Below, in pieces: positions 1 to 7,687 of a stretch of DNA of 9,868 nucleotides. The notes beneath the pieces were generated by a model that saw only the letters and a program-made list of their open reading frames with translations, had not been told where the DNA came from and searched no databases. The position numbers and the translations under genes are program-made. The stretch is from Acidobacteriota bacterium (GTDB lineage: Bacteria; Acidobacteriota; Vicinamibacteria; Marinacidobacterales; SMYC01), in contig JAJCXL010000421.1 in assembly GCA_029263435.1 (NCBI GenBank), positions 1-9,868 on the forward strand, read 5' to 3'. Each line of letters begins with the position of its first letter. Positions within the stretch are counted from its first letter, which is position 1.

Positions 1-1267
1 TGGTCAAAGGACGCTTCGAAGGAAAGCAAACGTTGACGACGGCCGGGGCCAGCTGAAGCGCTCCCGATCCCGACAGAGAAACGAGCACCACGAGAAACTC
101 GAACGTGCGGATGGCGAGCAGGTAGCCGACCCCGAGCAACAACACGACGAGGACTCGTCCTACTCGTACGTAGTGGACCGGGGTCCTGTTACTGGCGATA
201 TAGCGCTGATAGATGTCCCGGGTGAGCACAGTCATGTTCGCGTGCAGAATCGAGTCTAGAGTGGACATGGCCGCGGCGGTCGCTCCCGCGAGAATCAAGC
301 CCGTCAGCCACGGCGGAGCGTGCACGAACAAAAGCTCGGGGAAGATGCGGTCGGGGACTTCGAGGCCGGGCATCGCGACGGCGCCTCCAAGTCCGACGAG
401 CGCGGCGGGGATGTAGAGCGAGACGAGATAAATGGGTGTCGTCGCTCCGAGCCATTTGATCGTCCGCGCCGATGCCGCCGTGTAGAAGCGGATCATCATC
501 TGCGGCATGAACATCACTCCGGTGAGAGACACCATCATCCCGAACCACATGCCGGGGGTGAAGAATCCCTCGGGCCCGGGAAGCGTCAATAGATCGGGAC
601 GCTGCGAGACCACCTCGCGCCACAAAGCGAAAGGCCCGCCGAAGAGTCGGAACGAGAGCACGAGCGCTCCTGCCCAGATCGCTACGTACATCCAAATCCC
701 TTGAATCACGTCCGTCCAGTAAACGGCTCGCAAGCCGCCCGCGATGAGATAGACCGCCGCGACGATCAGCAAGATCAGCGTCCCGACCGGAAACGATATC
801 CTTCCTCCCGAGGCGACAGAGATGATGTAGCCGAGGCCCTGCGCTTGCACTTGAATGTAGAGGATGGTGAACAGAACGGAGACGAGCGCCACCACCACCC
901 GCACGGCTTCGCTCTCATAGAAATCTGCGAGCAGATCGGCTGGAGTGACGTAGCCGAAGGCTTTTCCAAGAGCCCAGATACGGGTTCCGAGCACATAGCT
1001 GATGGCACCGACGAGGATGGTCCACGTGCCGGCGTCCCAGAAACCGATGCCGTGGGTGTAGAAGAAACCGCTCGAGCCGAGAAAAGCGAAAGCGGAGTGA
1101 TAGGTCGCCACTACCGTGAGGTAGAGGACGACGACACCCGCCTTACGACCGTAGAGAAAGAAATCCTCGACGTCCATCGCGAGGCGCCGATTCGCGACGA
1201 GGCCGATGACGAGAGCGACGATGAGATAGAGAAAAATCAGTCCGGTCGCTACGATCCAGGCTTCCAT
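1..1267 (-). CDS. Sodium:solute symporter (SSS family), C-terminus cut by window edge
   Basis: Open reading frame from ATG (1265-1267) through the left edge; 422 residues are visible and the C-terminal part is missing (family members are usually about 480-550 residues or longer). It encodes a polytopic inner-membrane protein with roughly ten to eleven hydrophobic segments, beginning at residues 4-24. Family hallmarks seen: GGLRAVYWTDVIQG at 177-190; MPQMMIRFY at 254-262, matching the usual 'hPQMfqRFY' segment; and AAAMSTLDS at 331-339, the core helix that in known members carries the Ser/Thr of the second sodium site. Role: Na+-coupled uptake of a small solute (sugar, amino acid, carboxylate or similar); the substrate cannot be read from sequence. 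The start is set by an in-frame TGA at 1322-1324 with no other start codon in between. No clear Shine-Dalgarno is visible. It lies 61 bp downstream of the hybrid kinase on the same strand and is probably co-transcribed. Family assignment is secure, substrate unknown. Confidence 0.93.
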   Translation of the reverse strand, partial: MEAWIVATGLIFLYLIVALVIGLVANRRLAMDVEDFFLYGRKAGVVVLYLTVVATYHSAFAFLGSSGFFYTHGIGFWDAGTWTILVGAISYVLGTRIWALGKAFGYVTPADLLADFYESEAVRVVVALVSVLFTILYIQVQAQGLGYIISVASGGRISFPVGTLILLIVAAVYLIAGGLRAVYWTDVIQGIWMYVAIWAGALVLSFRLFGGPFALWREVVSQRPDLLTLPGPEGFFTPGMWFGMMVSLTGVMFMPQMMIRFYTAASARTIKWLGATTPIYLVSLYIPAALVGLGGAVAMPGLEVPDRIFPELLFVHAPPWLTGLILAGATAAAMSTLDSILHANMTVLTRDIYQRYIASNRTPVHYVRVGRVLVVLLLGVGYLLAIRTFEFLVVLVSLSGSGALQLAPAVVNVCFPSKRPLT

Positions 1268-1328
1268 ACGTCTACGGCGCGCCGGCGATGCCGCGGGATC
1301 CTCGCGTGATGACGACGTGGATCATCGG

Positions 1329-3407
1329 CTACTCGACGGCGGAGCTGCTTCGTTCATCCAGAGCTTCACGCACGATCTTGAGCAACGTTTCCGGCGCGTA
1401 GGGCTTGCGGACCACTCGCGCCCCGCTCTCGGCGAGAAACTCGGCGTCGAGCGAGCTGTGAGCAAAGCCGGTGCTGAACAGAACCGGGACCTTCGAGCCC
1501 GTCTCTCGGATCGCCTCGAAGACCTTCTTGCCTCCGATCTCGGGCATCAGCACATCGAGAACGACGAGGTCGATGCTGTCGGCGTTGTCCTCGAACACCG
1601 AGAGCGCTTGACGGCCGCCCGCCGCGCTCAGCACTCGATAGCCTCTTCGCTCGAGCAGAATCTTGAGCAAGTCGAGCAGGGCCTCTTCGTCCTCCGCGAT
1701 GAGGATCGTCTCCGCGCCGCCGGGAGGCTCGGCGTCGTCCGACGCCACCGAGGGCTCGGGCTCGGTCTTTGTGCGGGGAAGATAGATCGTGCAACGAGTC
1801 CCCCGCTCGGGCTCGCTTTCGATCTCGATCATCCCTCCGAGCTGTTGCACGATTCCATAGACCATCGACAGCCCGAGGCCGGAACCGGATCCGACATCCT
1901 TGGTCGTAAAAAACGGCTCGAAGGCCCGCTCGCGTACTTCGCTCGTCATCCCGACCCCGGTATCTCGTACGGAGAGCGTCACGAAGCTCCCGGTGAGAGG
2001 CAAATTGCGAGCGTCTCGTACGGATTCGTCGACCTCCAGGTTCCGGGTCTCGATGGTGAGCTTGCCGCCCTGAGCCATGGCATCGCGGGCGTTGACGCAC
2101 AAGTTGACGATGACTTGCTCTAGCATCGCCGGATCCGCCGCTACCAAGTCGACGGCCTCTTGCGAGCACAGCTCGAGCTCGATGTGGGGACCGAGCAGTC
2201 GACCGATCATGTCTCCCGCATCCGCCGCGACCTTGCTGAGATCGAGCGTGCTGGCCTGCATCGTCGTCCGGCGGCTGAACGCGAGTAGCTGACCGGTGAG
2301 CTTTGCCGCTCTCTCGGCGGCGGCAAGGATATTGTTCAAGAACTCCTCACGACGTGACCCGTCCTCGACGAGGATCGCGGCGTCCGCGTAGCTCGTGATG
2401 ATCTGGAGCATGTTGTTGAAATCTTGTGCGACGCCACCGGCGAGCCGCCCGACCGCTTCCATGCGCTGCGATTCGCGAAGCTGTCTCTCGGTCCGCTTCT
2501 GCTCGGTGATGTCCATCGCAATGGTGCCGACTCCGATGATCTTTTCTTCCTCGTCGAGGACCGGAAACTTGGTGAGGGCCACCTCGTGGGCGAGGCCTTC
2601 GGCCAGCTCTACCTCGAGCTCGCGCTCGACGACACTCCTCTGTTCGAGCACCTCGTGGTCGAGCTCGGACAGTACGGCCGCATAGGCGTCGGGAAAAACC
2701 TCCTCGGACGTGTGTCCGACGGCGTCCGCTTCGGCGACGCCGTACCACGCGACGAAGCGGCGGTTGACGAGTTGGTAGCGGCCGCTCAGATCCTGGAGGG
2801 AGATGGCCGATGGGGTGTGGTCGAACGTGCTCTTGAAAGCTTCCTCGCTCTTTCTCAACGCCGCTTCCGCGGATTTCAATCGAGTGATGTCCGTGCGAAG
2901 CCCCACGGTTCCGCCATCGCGGGTGCGGCGCTCCTCCGTTCGGAGCCAACGTCCGTCGCTCAGTCTTTGCTCGATCGGACCCTGCGGGTCGAGGTGAGTC
3001 TCGAGCCTCTCGGCGATCCATGCCTCTTCTCGCCCCACCGCGTCCGCGAACTCGCCACGATAGACACCCTCTCGTAGCATGTCCTCGAACCGGGAGCCTT
3101 GTACGAAGACTTCGGCGTGCTTCGAATAGGTTTGTTTGTAGCGGGTGTTGAAGAGAACGAGGCGGTCATCCGCATCGTAGAGAGCGAACCCATCCGGAAT
3201 ACTCTCGATCGCGTCATGCAGGCGTTGTTGGCTGACACGAAGCTCTTCTTCGACGCGTTTGCTGTCGACTTTGACGCGTGCGAGAGATCGCTCGAGCTCC
3301 GCTACCCGTTCGCGCAGCTCAGCGAGCTCTGCCTCCGGTGTGCGCGCCATCTCCTGACGCGTCATCCATCGTTGAGTACGAGCTCGAGTCTCACGGCTCT
3401 CCACCAC
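1329..3407 (-). CDS. PAS-PAS hybrid histidine kinase with C-terminal receiver; H-box His replaced by Gln
   Basis: 692 residues with no membrane segment, so a cytoplasmic sensor. Order: acidic/basic coiled coil (about 24-60), PAS1 (about 61-177), PAS2 (about 187-306), a dimerisation/H-box helix (about 315-380), HATPase_c (about 425-545), a short linker and a receiver domain (about 567-685). HATPase motifs are complete: N-box with N435 and N439, G1 DTGVGM (482-487), F-box FEPFFTTK (496-503), G2 GSGLGLSM (508-515). The receiver has the acidic pair E572/D573, phospho-acceptor D618 (VVLDVLMPE), T646 and K668. The H-box reads GGVAQDFNNML (324-334) where the family has GGVAHDFNN, so the phospho-accepting His is Gln328 (CAA, 2424-2426). 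Autophosphorylation in the normal way is therefore doubtful. The longest start is GTG at 3407, overlapping the upstream gene by 17 bp; ATG at 3365 or 3350 are alternatives, and none has a convincing ribosome binding site. An SSS transporter follows downstream. Signal and target are unknown. Confidence 0.92.
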   Translation of the reverse strand: MVESRETRARTQRWMTRQEMARTPEAELAELRERVAELERSLARVKVDSKRVEEELRVSQQRLHDAIESIPDGFALYDADDRLVLFNTRYKQTYSKHAEVFVQGSRFEDMLREGVYRGEFADAVGREEAWIAERLETHLDPQGPIEQRLSDGRWLRTEERRTRDGGTVGLRTDITRLKSAEAALRKSEEAFKSTFDHTPSAISLQDLSGRYQLVNRRFVAWYGVAEADAVGHTSEEVFPDAYAAVLSELDHEVLEQRSVVERELEVELAEGLAHEVALTKFPVLDEEEKIIGVGTIAMDITEQKRTERQLRESQRMEAVGRLAGGVAQDFNNMLQIITSYADAAILVEDGSRREEFLNNILAAAERAAKLTGQLLAFSRRTTMQASTLDLSKVAADAGDMIGRLLGPHIELELCSQEAVDLVAADPAMLEQVIVNLCVNARDAMAQGGKLTIETRNLEVDESVRDARNLPLTGSFVTLSVRDTGVGMTSEVRERAFEPFFTTKDVGSGSGLGLSMVYGIVQQLGGMIEIESEPERGTRCTIYLPRTKTEPEPSVASDDAEPPGGAETILIAEDEEALLDLLKILLERRGYRVLSAAGGRQALSVFEDNADSIDLVVLDVLMPEIGGKKVFEAIRETGSKVPVLFSTGFAHSSLDAEFLAESGARVVRKPYAPETLLKIVREALDERSSSAVE

Positions 3408-4152
3408 TAGAGACGATGTGCTCGACGAGAGTCCCGAGGGGAGCGGCTCGAAACGACTCCATCCGTTTTCGATTGACGAAGATCGCAGGGGTGCCGGTGA
3501 TGCCGAGAGCGTGGCCTTCCGCGATGTCTTGCCTTACCTCGGCGACCGTCTCCTCGGAGACGACACATTCGCCGAAGGAGTCCTCGGATAGGCCCAGCTC
3601 TTGTGGGAGCGCGTCGAGAGCGGTTTCGTTCAGACCGGGCATCGCGTAGATGGCATCGTGCATTTCCCAGAAACGGTCTTGCCGGCCCGCGCAACGCGCC
3701 ATAAAGGCCGCCTTGCAGGCCAACAGGTGGCCCGGTTGTTTCATGTTGTCGTTGCACGCGGTGTCGAGCGGGTAGTTTCTGAAGACGATCCGGACATCTT
3801 GCGGATAGCGCTCCTGAAGGCGGTCCAATTCTTTGCTCGCCTCCTGACAATACGGGCATTCGAAATCTGAGAAAACAACGACCGAGACTGCCGCCTCAGC
3901 GGGCCCCTTGGCGTGATCTCGGCCCGGCGTCAACGTCAACGGTGCTTCGGGCGTGAGCTCCCACGTTTCTCCGATCCCGCGAGAGGCGACCGGGGTCCTG
4001 TGCTCGGACGGATCGTCGGTCAACAAGAACGCGAGTGCGACGACGGCGAGACCGGCGATGACGACGCCTACGGCGACCAAGCTCACCGATTGGTCTTTCG
4101 TGGGCTCGTCCGGCGGCTCCACTTTCTTCCGGGTCGAGTGTTTTACGCTCAT
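3391..4152 (-). CDS. Membrane-anchored DsbA-like thioredoxin-fold oxidoreductase
   Basis: 253 residues. A short charged N-terminus (1-20) is followed by one hydrophobic segment (about 23-44), then a linker and a thioredoxin-fold domain (about 85-250) expected on the periplasmic side. The active-site dithiol is CPYC (C99-C102) after VVVFSDFE, and the cis-proline loop is GTPAIFVN (220-227, P222), both typical of DsbA/Thioredoxin_4 proteins that introduce or isomerise disulfides. Four more cysteines (C133, C146, C154, C196) lie in the helical insertion and C-terminal half, a pattern I recall from DsbA-like proteins that work with VKOR-type partners; no DsbB or VKOR is visible here. It starts at ATG 4150-4152 with GAGG only one base upstream, a poor ribosome-site spacing. 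It sits 42 bp after the GH63 gene and overlaps the kinase's longest start, consistent with one operon. It may mature the exported enzymes encoded upstream, which is inference. Family certain, exact redox role not. Confidence 0.93.
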   Translation of the reverse strand: MSVKHSTRKKVEPPDEPTKDQSVSLVAVGVVIAGLAVVALAFLLTDDPSEHRTPVASRGIGETWELTPEAPLTLTPGRDHAKGPAEAAVSVVVFSDFECPYCQEASKELDRLQERYPQDVRIVFRNYPLDTACNDNMKQPGHLLACKAAFMARCAGRQDRFWEMHDAIYAMPGLNETALDALPQELGLSEDSFGECVVSEETVAEVRQDIAEGHALGITGTPAIFVNRKRMESFRAAPLGTLVEHIVSSGGEP

Positions 4153-4194
4153 GCCTCGCAGGATATCAAAGCTCGAGGATCGGGGCTAAGCGTG

Positions 4195-6204
4195 TCACGG
4201 GACGCCTCCCCCACTCTGCGTAGGCCCTTCGATCGCGAGCAGCAGCAAGTGAGCCGCGCTCCAACTGAAGTGCTTGACGTTTCTCCCGGCCCCGGTGAGC
4301 GGGTCGTAGTTTTCGAACAGCGGCGGTCCCTTCGACGTCGCTCCGTCTAGGTGATCGAACAACTGGCGGGTCAGTGCGACAGCGTCGTCCTCGTAGCCGT
4401 AGCGAGCGAGTCCTTGGATGGCGAAATACGCTTGGTCGAGCCAAACGAGTCCTCGCCAGTATCCGTCCGAAAACTCCGGATGCGCACGAGACACGGTAGG
4501 AAAGGGCACATAGGTGCGAAACTTAGCCTCGTCCAACAGTGTCTCTCGCACCCGCTCGGCCTGCTCAGGGGTGGCGAGCCCAGCCCATAGCGGAATGAAA
4601 CCCTCCGGCCCCTGGACGGCTACGATCTCTTTGGACGAGACGTCGATGTCGTAGAACCAACCGCTGTTCTCGTCGTACATTTGGTCTCGGATCTCGTCGG
4701 CGAGCGCGTTCGCCTCCCGGTGCCAGCGAACGGCTTCGGTCTGGAGTCCCAGAGCTTCGGCGAGCCGGCCGAGCACGAGCTTCTCGAAGTAGAGGTAGCT
4801 GTTTAGATCGACGGATTCTTGATCCATGGACCACGCCGCCTCGCTGTTTTTGAGCATCTTCGTCTCGTCGAAGCGGACGGCGTTGTCCATCCCGCTCTCC
4901 CACCGTGCGGCTTCGAGGGTGCCGTCGGTCGAGCCGTACTCGCACAACCCATCGCCGTCGTGATCGCGCTGTTGGTACCAAAACGCGTGGTAGCTCGAAA
5001 GCTTCGGATACAGCTCGCGAACGAAATCCAAGTCTCGCGTCACGGTATAGATGATCTCGATCGCCCAGCCGGCCAACGGAGGCTTGGTGTCGCGCCAATT
5101 GTCTTCGGCGGCGTCGAGATAGATGACGTCCGGCACCATGCCCGACGGATTTTGATGGTCGAACATGAGCCGCACTTGATCTTTCGCCAAAGCGGGATCG
5201 AAGTGAGCGAGCGCTGCGGCGTGCTTCCATGAGTCCCACGCCCAGAAGCCGTTGAAGTAGTCGACGTTCGCGGATGGGAACAGCGAGCTGAAACGCATGC
5301 GGCCCAAGGGCGCGCGCCAGTTGGTGACGAGAGTCTCGAGCGCTTTCACCAGGAGGATCTGCTGCGGCTCCGAGTCTTTCCCGTCGACGCCGAGTGACGC
5401 CAGATAGCGGGTCCATCTTTCGCGGTTCCTGGCGAAGGAGGCTTCGACGTCGACAGGTCGTCGCTCCATCGTCGCTTCGTTCCACGCGAATGTCATCGTG
5501 AGCGCCGTCGTGACGCTCTCCCCGGGATCGAGCTCGAAGCGATCCACGAGGCCCATGCGGTAGCGCGTCCCCGAGATCTCGACCGGCGCCGTTTCTCTCT
5601 CGACGGTCAACAGAAACGACTCGCCGGTCGAGGCGCGTGCGACCACCCCGTCTCCGGAGCCGGCGAGGGCTCCTTGGTCGGAGAAGAGCTCTCCCGTCCA
5701 GCTGAGCGTGAACGCGCGTCGGATCGACGTGACGTTGGTCAGCTCGACCCGATATAGCGCGGTGGAGGGTGCGTCGAACCAAAGCGTCTCCGTCCGGGCC
5801 AAGCCGAGCTTTTCTTGCTCCGAGAGGAGCATGCCTGGAAGGGTTCTCGAACGCGCGGGCCGCGACGGATACTGAGCATCGGTGTTATCGCCGTCGCCGA
5901 CGCCGTCCTCGTGAACGTCAACGTCGAGTGTCGCGAGTCGGGGGCTCAGCCATTGGCCACTCGTCATCATGAACGGTCCGGTGAAGCCGCCGCCGCTCTC
6001 GTCGGGCGCCGGCGCCATCGCGAACCAAGCGCCTTGATCGGAGAACGGGGCGAAGGACCAATCTGTTGGACCGGCGGGGACGCCGTGCCGATCGAGGACG
6101 TCGGCAAAAGGTTCGATCTCCGCGGAGCGCGAGAGCACATCTGGTCTCGGCTGGGCGCACGCGAGCGCCGACACTCCAAAGGCTGCCAGCGCGAGACGGA
6201 TCAG
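4195..6204 (-). CDS. Exported GH63 glucosidase, YgjK-like
   Basis: Glycoside hydrolase of family 63 (inverting alpha-glucosidases), with strong motif similarity to E. coli YgjK, which prefers alpha-1,3-linked glucose disaccharides. Numbered from the GTG at 6174 (659 residues): N-terminal beta-sandwich about 20-250, then an (alpha/alpha)6 barrel about 265-650. Barrel motifs: FWAWDSWKHAAALAHFDP (310-327), KPPLAGWAIE (364-373), DHDGDGLCE (404-412, equivalent to YgjK's Ca2+ loop), WESGMDN (425-431) with D430 matching the general acid, and FENYDPLTGAG (620-630) with E621 matching the general base, then KHFSWSAAHLLL. I extend the start to CTG 6202-6204. The ten added codons give a short basic n-region, a hydrophobic core and SALACAQ, i.e. 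a signal peptide that the GTG start would cut in half. A lipoprotein is possible at ALA-C, although Ala rather than Leu at -3 is not ideal. CTG overlaps the upstream stop as CTGA, suggesting translational coupling. It is shorter than YgjK (783 residues), lacking the long insertion before the acid loop. Substrate not proven. Confidence 0.93.
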   Translation of the reverse strand: MIRLALAAFGVSALACAQPRPDVLSRSAEIEPFADVLDRHGVPAGPTDWSFAPFSDQGAWFAMAPAPDESGGGFTGPFMMTSGQWLSPRLATLDVDVHEDGVGDGDNTDAQYPSRPARSRTLPGMLLSEQEKLGLARTETLWFDAPSTALYRVELTNVTSIRRAFTLSWTGELFSDQGALAGSGDGVVARASTGESFLLTVERETAPVEISGTRYRMGLVDRFELDPGESVTTALTMTFAWNEATMERRPVDVEASFARNRERWTRYLASLGVDGKDSEPQQILLVKALETLVTNWRAPLGRMRFSSLFPSANVDYFNGFWAWDSWKHAAALAHFDPALAKDQVRLMFDHQNPSGMVPDVIYLDAAEDNWRDTKPPLAGWAIEIIYTVTRDLDFVRELYPKLSSYHAFWYQQRDHDGDGLCEYGSTDGTLEAARWESGMDNAVRFDETKMLKNSEAAWSMDQESVDLNSYLYFEKLVLGRLAEALGLQTEAVRWHREANALADEIRDQMYDENSGWFYDIDVSSKEIVAVQGPEGFIPLWAGLATPEQAERVRETLLDEAKFRTYVPFPTVSRAHPEFSDGYWRGLVWLDQAYFAIQGLARYGYEDDAVALTRQLFDHLDGATSKGPPLFENYDPLTGAGRNVKHFSWSAAHLLLLAIEGPTQSGGGVP

Positions 6205-7583
6205 CGGTTGGCCCCCGTCATCGCCTCCAGCTCGCGAGGCTGTCTCGGAAGTGCCGCCGTCAAGTTCTCGTGACCGTCCTCGGTGACGAGGATGACGTCT
6301 TCGACGAAGACGGAGAGGTTCTCGTCGTGGTTGTAGTACCAGGGCTCGACCGTGAAGATCATGCCTGCTTCGAGCGGAAGCTCCGTCAGCACGGGGTCTC
6401 CGGTCGAAAGCCCGATGTGATGTCCGTAAAAGCCTCCCGCCTGCATGTAGCCGCGCTCCTCGACGGGGATCTTCGAAACGGCGATCTCCTTGAGCTCAGC
6501 GAAGGTGACCCCCGGTTTGACCGCAGCGATGATGGCGTCGGACACGGAGGTCGACAACAGGAGAGCGCGCTTTTGCCGGTCGGTGAACTTTCCGGAAACC
6601 GGGAACGTGCGTCCGACGTCACTCACGTAGTAGTCGAGCTCAGTACCGACGTCGAATATCACGAGATCGCCGTCCTCCATCGCTCGATTACGTCTGTCAT
6701 AGGTCGCCGCGAGGATCCTCCAGGGCCACAGCGAGTTCGGCCCCGACTTGATGATGGAAGCGAAGGCGAGACGCTGTGAGCCACCGCGCTTGAACGCCGC
6801 TTCGAGCTCCGCCTCGAGTCGGCGCTCGTCGACACCGGCCCGGACGAAGCCGGCCGCGTGCCGGATGGAGTCCATCGTGAGACGGCACACCCGGCGCATG
6901 GCCTCGATCTCCGCGGCGTCATGCACCGCTCTCACCCGTGCGATCGAATCGTAGGCGTTTCCGAGACGGGTCGCCGGGTGGGTGCTCTGAAGATGAAGAA
7001 TCAGGGCGTCGATCGGGCTGAAGCTCTTGACGAAGTCCGTCGCCACCTTCGGGATCGACCCGCGTCGGCCGAGATTCACCCGAAGAGACCTTCCACTCGA
7101 CACCCACGATGCCACTTGGGAAGAGAGATCGGCGACCGGCCTGAACGTCTCGATCCCCGAGCTCTCGACGAGCTCCGGGTCGGTCGTGAGCCGGCGGCCC
7201 GGAAAGTCGTTCTGACGAGAGGGATTGAAGAAGCGAGCGTCTCGTTCCGGGCTGAAGACTTTCACTTCCCGCTCATCCGCGTCGAGAACTAGCACCGCGT
7301 CCGGAAGCTCCAAGCCGGTGAAATAGCTGAAGTCGTCGAGCTGACGAAACGTGAACCCCTCCGACACTCCCGTGCGCGCCGGCAAGAGAAAGACCCCGCC
7401 GCCGTCGGCTTTCAGTCGCGCCATCATGTTCTCGCGACGCTGCCGATAAACGTCGGGCTCGAACGGGACCCTCGTCCACTCCAGGAACCCTTGCTCCGGG
7501 GTAGGTTGTCTTGATTGTGGGGTCAGCGTCGTCGCGGTCGCGACGAGAAGAGTCGTCCACATCACTGTTGTTTTCGAGAACAT
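6201..7583 (-). CDS. Exported M24B metallopeptidase, Xaa-Pro aminopeptidase-like
   Basis: 460 residues. The N-terminus (1-22: MFSK, then a hydrophobic run to about 20) looks like a signal peptide or anchor, placing the enzyme outside the cytoplasm. Residues about 42-200 match the N-terminal domain of aminopeptidase P-type proteins; about 220-445 form the pita-bread catalytic domain. The five dimetal ligands can be placed: D311 and D322 (IFDVGTELDYYVSDVGRTFP), H388 (YGHHIGL), E413 (TVEPWYY) and E428 (VFVEDVILV). Family role: removal of an N-terminal residue preceding proline. However, residues equivalent to E. coli PepP H243, H350, H361 and the Arg before the last Glu ligand are all replaced (LWPWR region, G384, G395, F426), so specificity may differ or activity may be reduced. 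It starts at ATG 7581-7583 after an AGGAGG (7587-7592) with only 3 bases of spacing. It is the first gene of the leftward cluster and its stop overlaps the proposed GH63 start. Confidence 0.92.
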   Translation of the reverse strand: MFSKTTVMWTTLLVATATTLTPQSRQPTPEQGFLEWTRVPFEPDVYRQRRENMMARLKADGGGVFLLPARTGVSEGFTFRQLDDFSYFTGLELPDAVLVLDADEREVKVFSPERDARFFNPSRQNDFPGRRLTTDPELVESSGIETFRPVADLSSQVASWVSSGRSLRVNLGRRGSIPKVATDFVKSFSPIDALILHLQSTHPATRLGNAYDSIARVRAVHDAAEIEAMRRVCRLTMDSIRHAAGFVRAGVDERRLEAELEAAFKRGGSQRLAFASIIKSGPNSLWPWRILAATYDRRNRAMEDGDLVIFDVGTELDYYVSDVGRTFPVSGKFTDRQKRALLLSTSVSDAIIAAVKPGVTFAELKEIAVSKIPVEERGYMQAGGFYGHHIGLSTGDPVLTELPLEAGMIFTVEPWYYNHDENLSVFVEDVILVTEDGHENLTAALPRQPRELEAMTGANR

Positions 7584-7586
7584 GAG

Positions 7587-7592
7587 CCTCCT
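7587..7592 (-). promoter_or_regulatory. Shine-Dalgarno of the M24B gene
   Basis: Minus-strand AGGAGG, a full match to the anti-Shine-Dalgarno core, followed by CTC and the ATG at 7583. The 3-base gap is short, but the perfect match supports this start. It is the only strong ribosome binding site in the leftward cluster; the downstream genes rely on weak or no sites, which fits translational coupling. Confidence 0.6.
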
Positions 7593-7651
7593 GAACTTGT
7601 TTCGAGCGTGAAGTATTCCACGGGCGCACGCTCCCGGCGAACGCCGCCTGC

Positions 7652-7661
7652 GTTGTCACCG
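7652..7661 (+). repeat. Direct repeat GTTGTCACCG, copy 1
   Basis: Exact 10-bp match to 7709-7718, in the same orientation, 57 bp apart start to start. The two copies bracket the inverted repeat at 7671-7687. Possible regulator half-sites; on the minus strand the copy contains GTGACA, a 5 of 6 match to a -35 box. Confidence 0.4.
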
Positions 7662-7670
7662 GTCCTTCCA

Positions 7671-7687
7671 AGCCAATGCACTTGGCT
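7671..7687. promoter_or_regulatory. Inverted repeat AGCCAA-N5-TTGGCT in the divergent intergenic region
   Basis: Perfect 6-bp arms (7671-7676 and 7682-7687) around a TGCAC centre, 73 bp before the flavoprotein ATG and 87 bp before the M24B ATG. The size and odd spacer suit a dimeric regulator's operator. The right arm coincides with a candidate -35 box for the plus-strand gene. No regulator gene is adjacent, so the binding protein is unknown; a short chance palindrome cannot be excluded. Confidence 0.35.

Noticed and set aside
701..1309. 202-codon plus-strand open frame in the left part
   Set aside because: It is antisense to the symporter, whose frame shows membrane helices and SSS motifs over the same bases; the plus-strand product is Asp/Arg/Glu-rich with no domain.
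1317..2123. 268-codon plus-strand open frame opposite the histidine kinase
   Set aside because: Antisense shadow of a clearly conserved coding frame in GC-rich DNA; its translation shows no recognisable domain.
176..4001. Exact 14-bp repeat GACCGGGGTCCTGT at 176-189 and 3988-4001
   Set aside because: Both copies lie within unrelated coding regions, matching stops at the ends, and one such match is expected by chance in about 10 kb of GC-biased DNA.
4565..5782. 405-codon minus-strand open frame inside the GH63 gene
   Set aside because: It is an alternative frame with very Arg-rich low-complexity translation, while the GH63 frame carries catalytic motifs across the whole interval.
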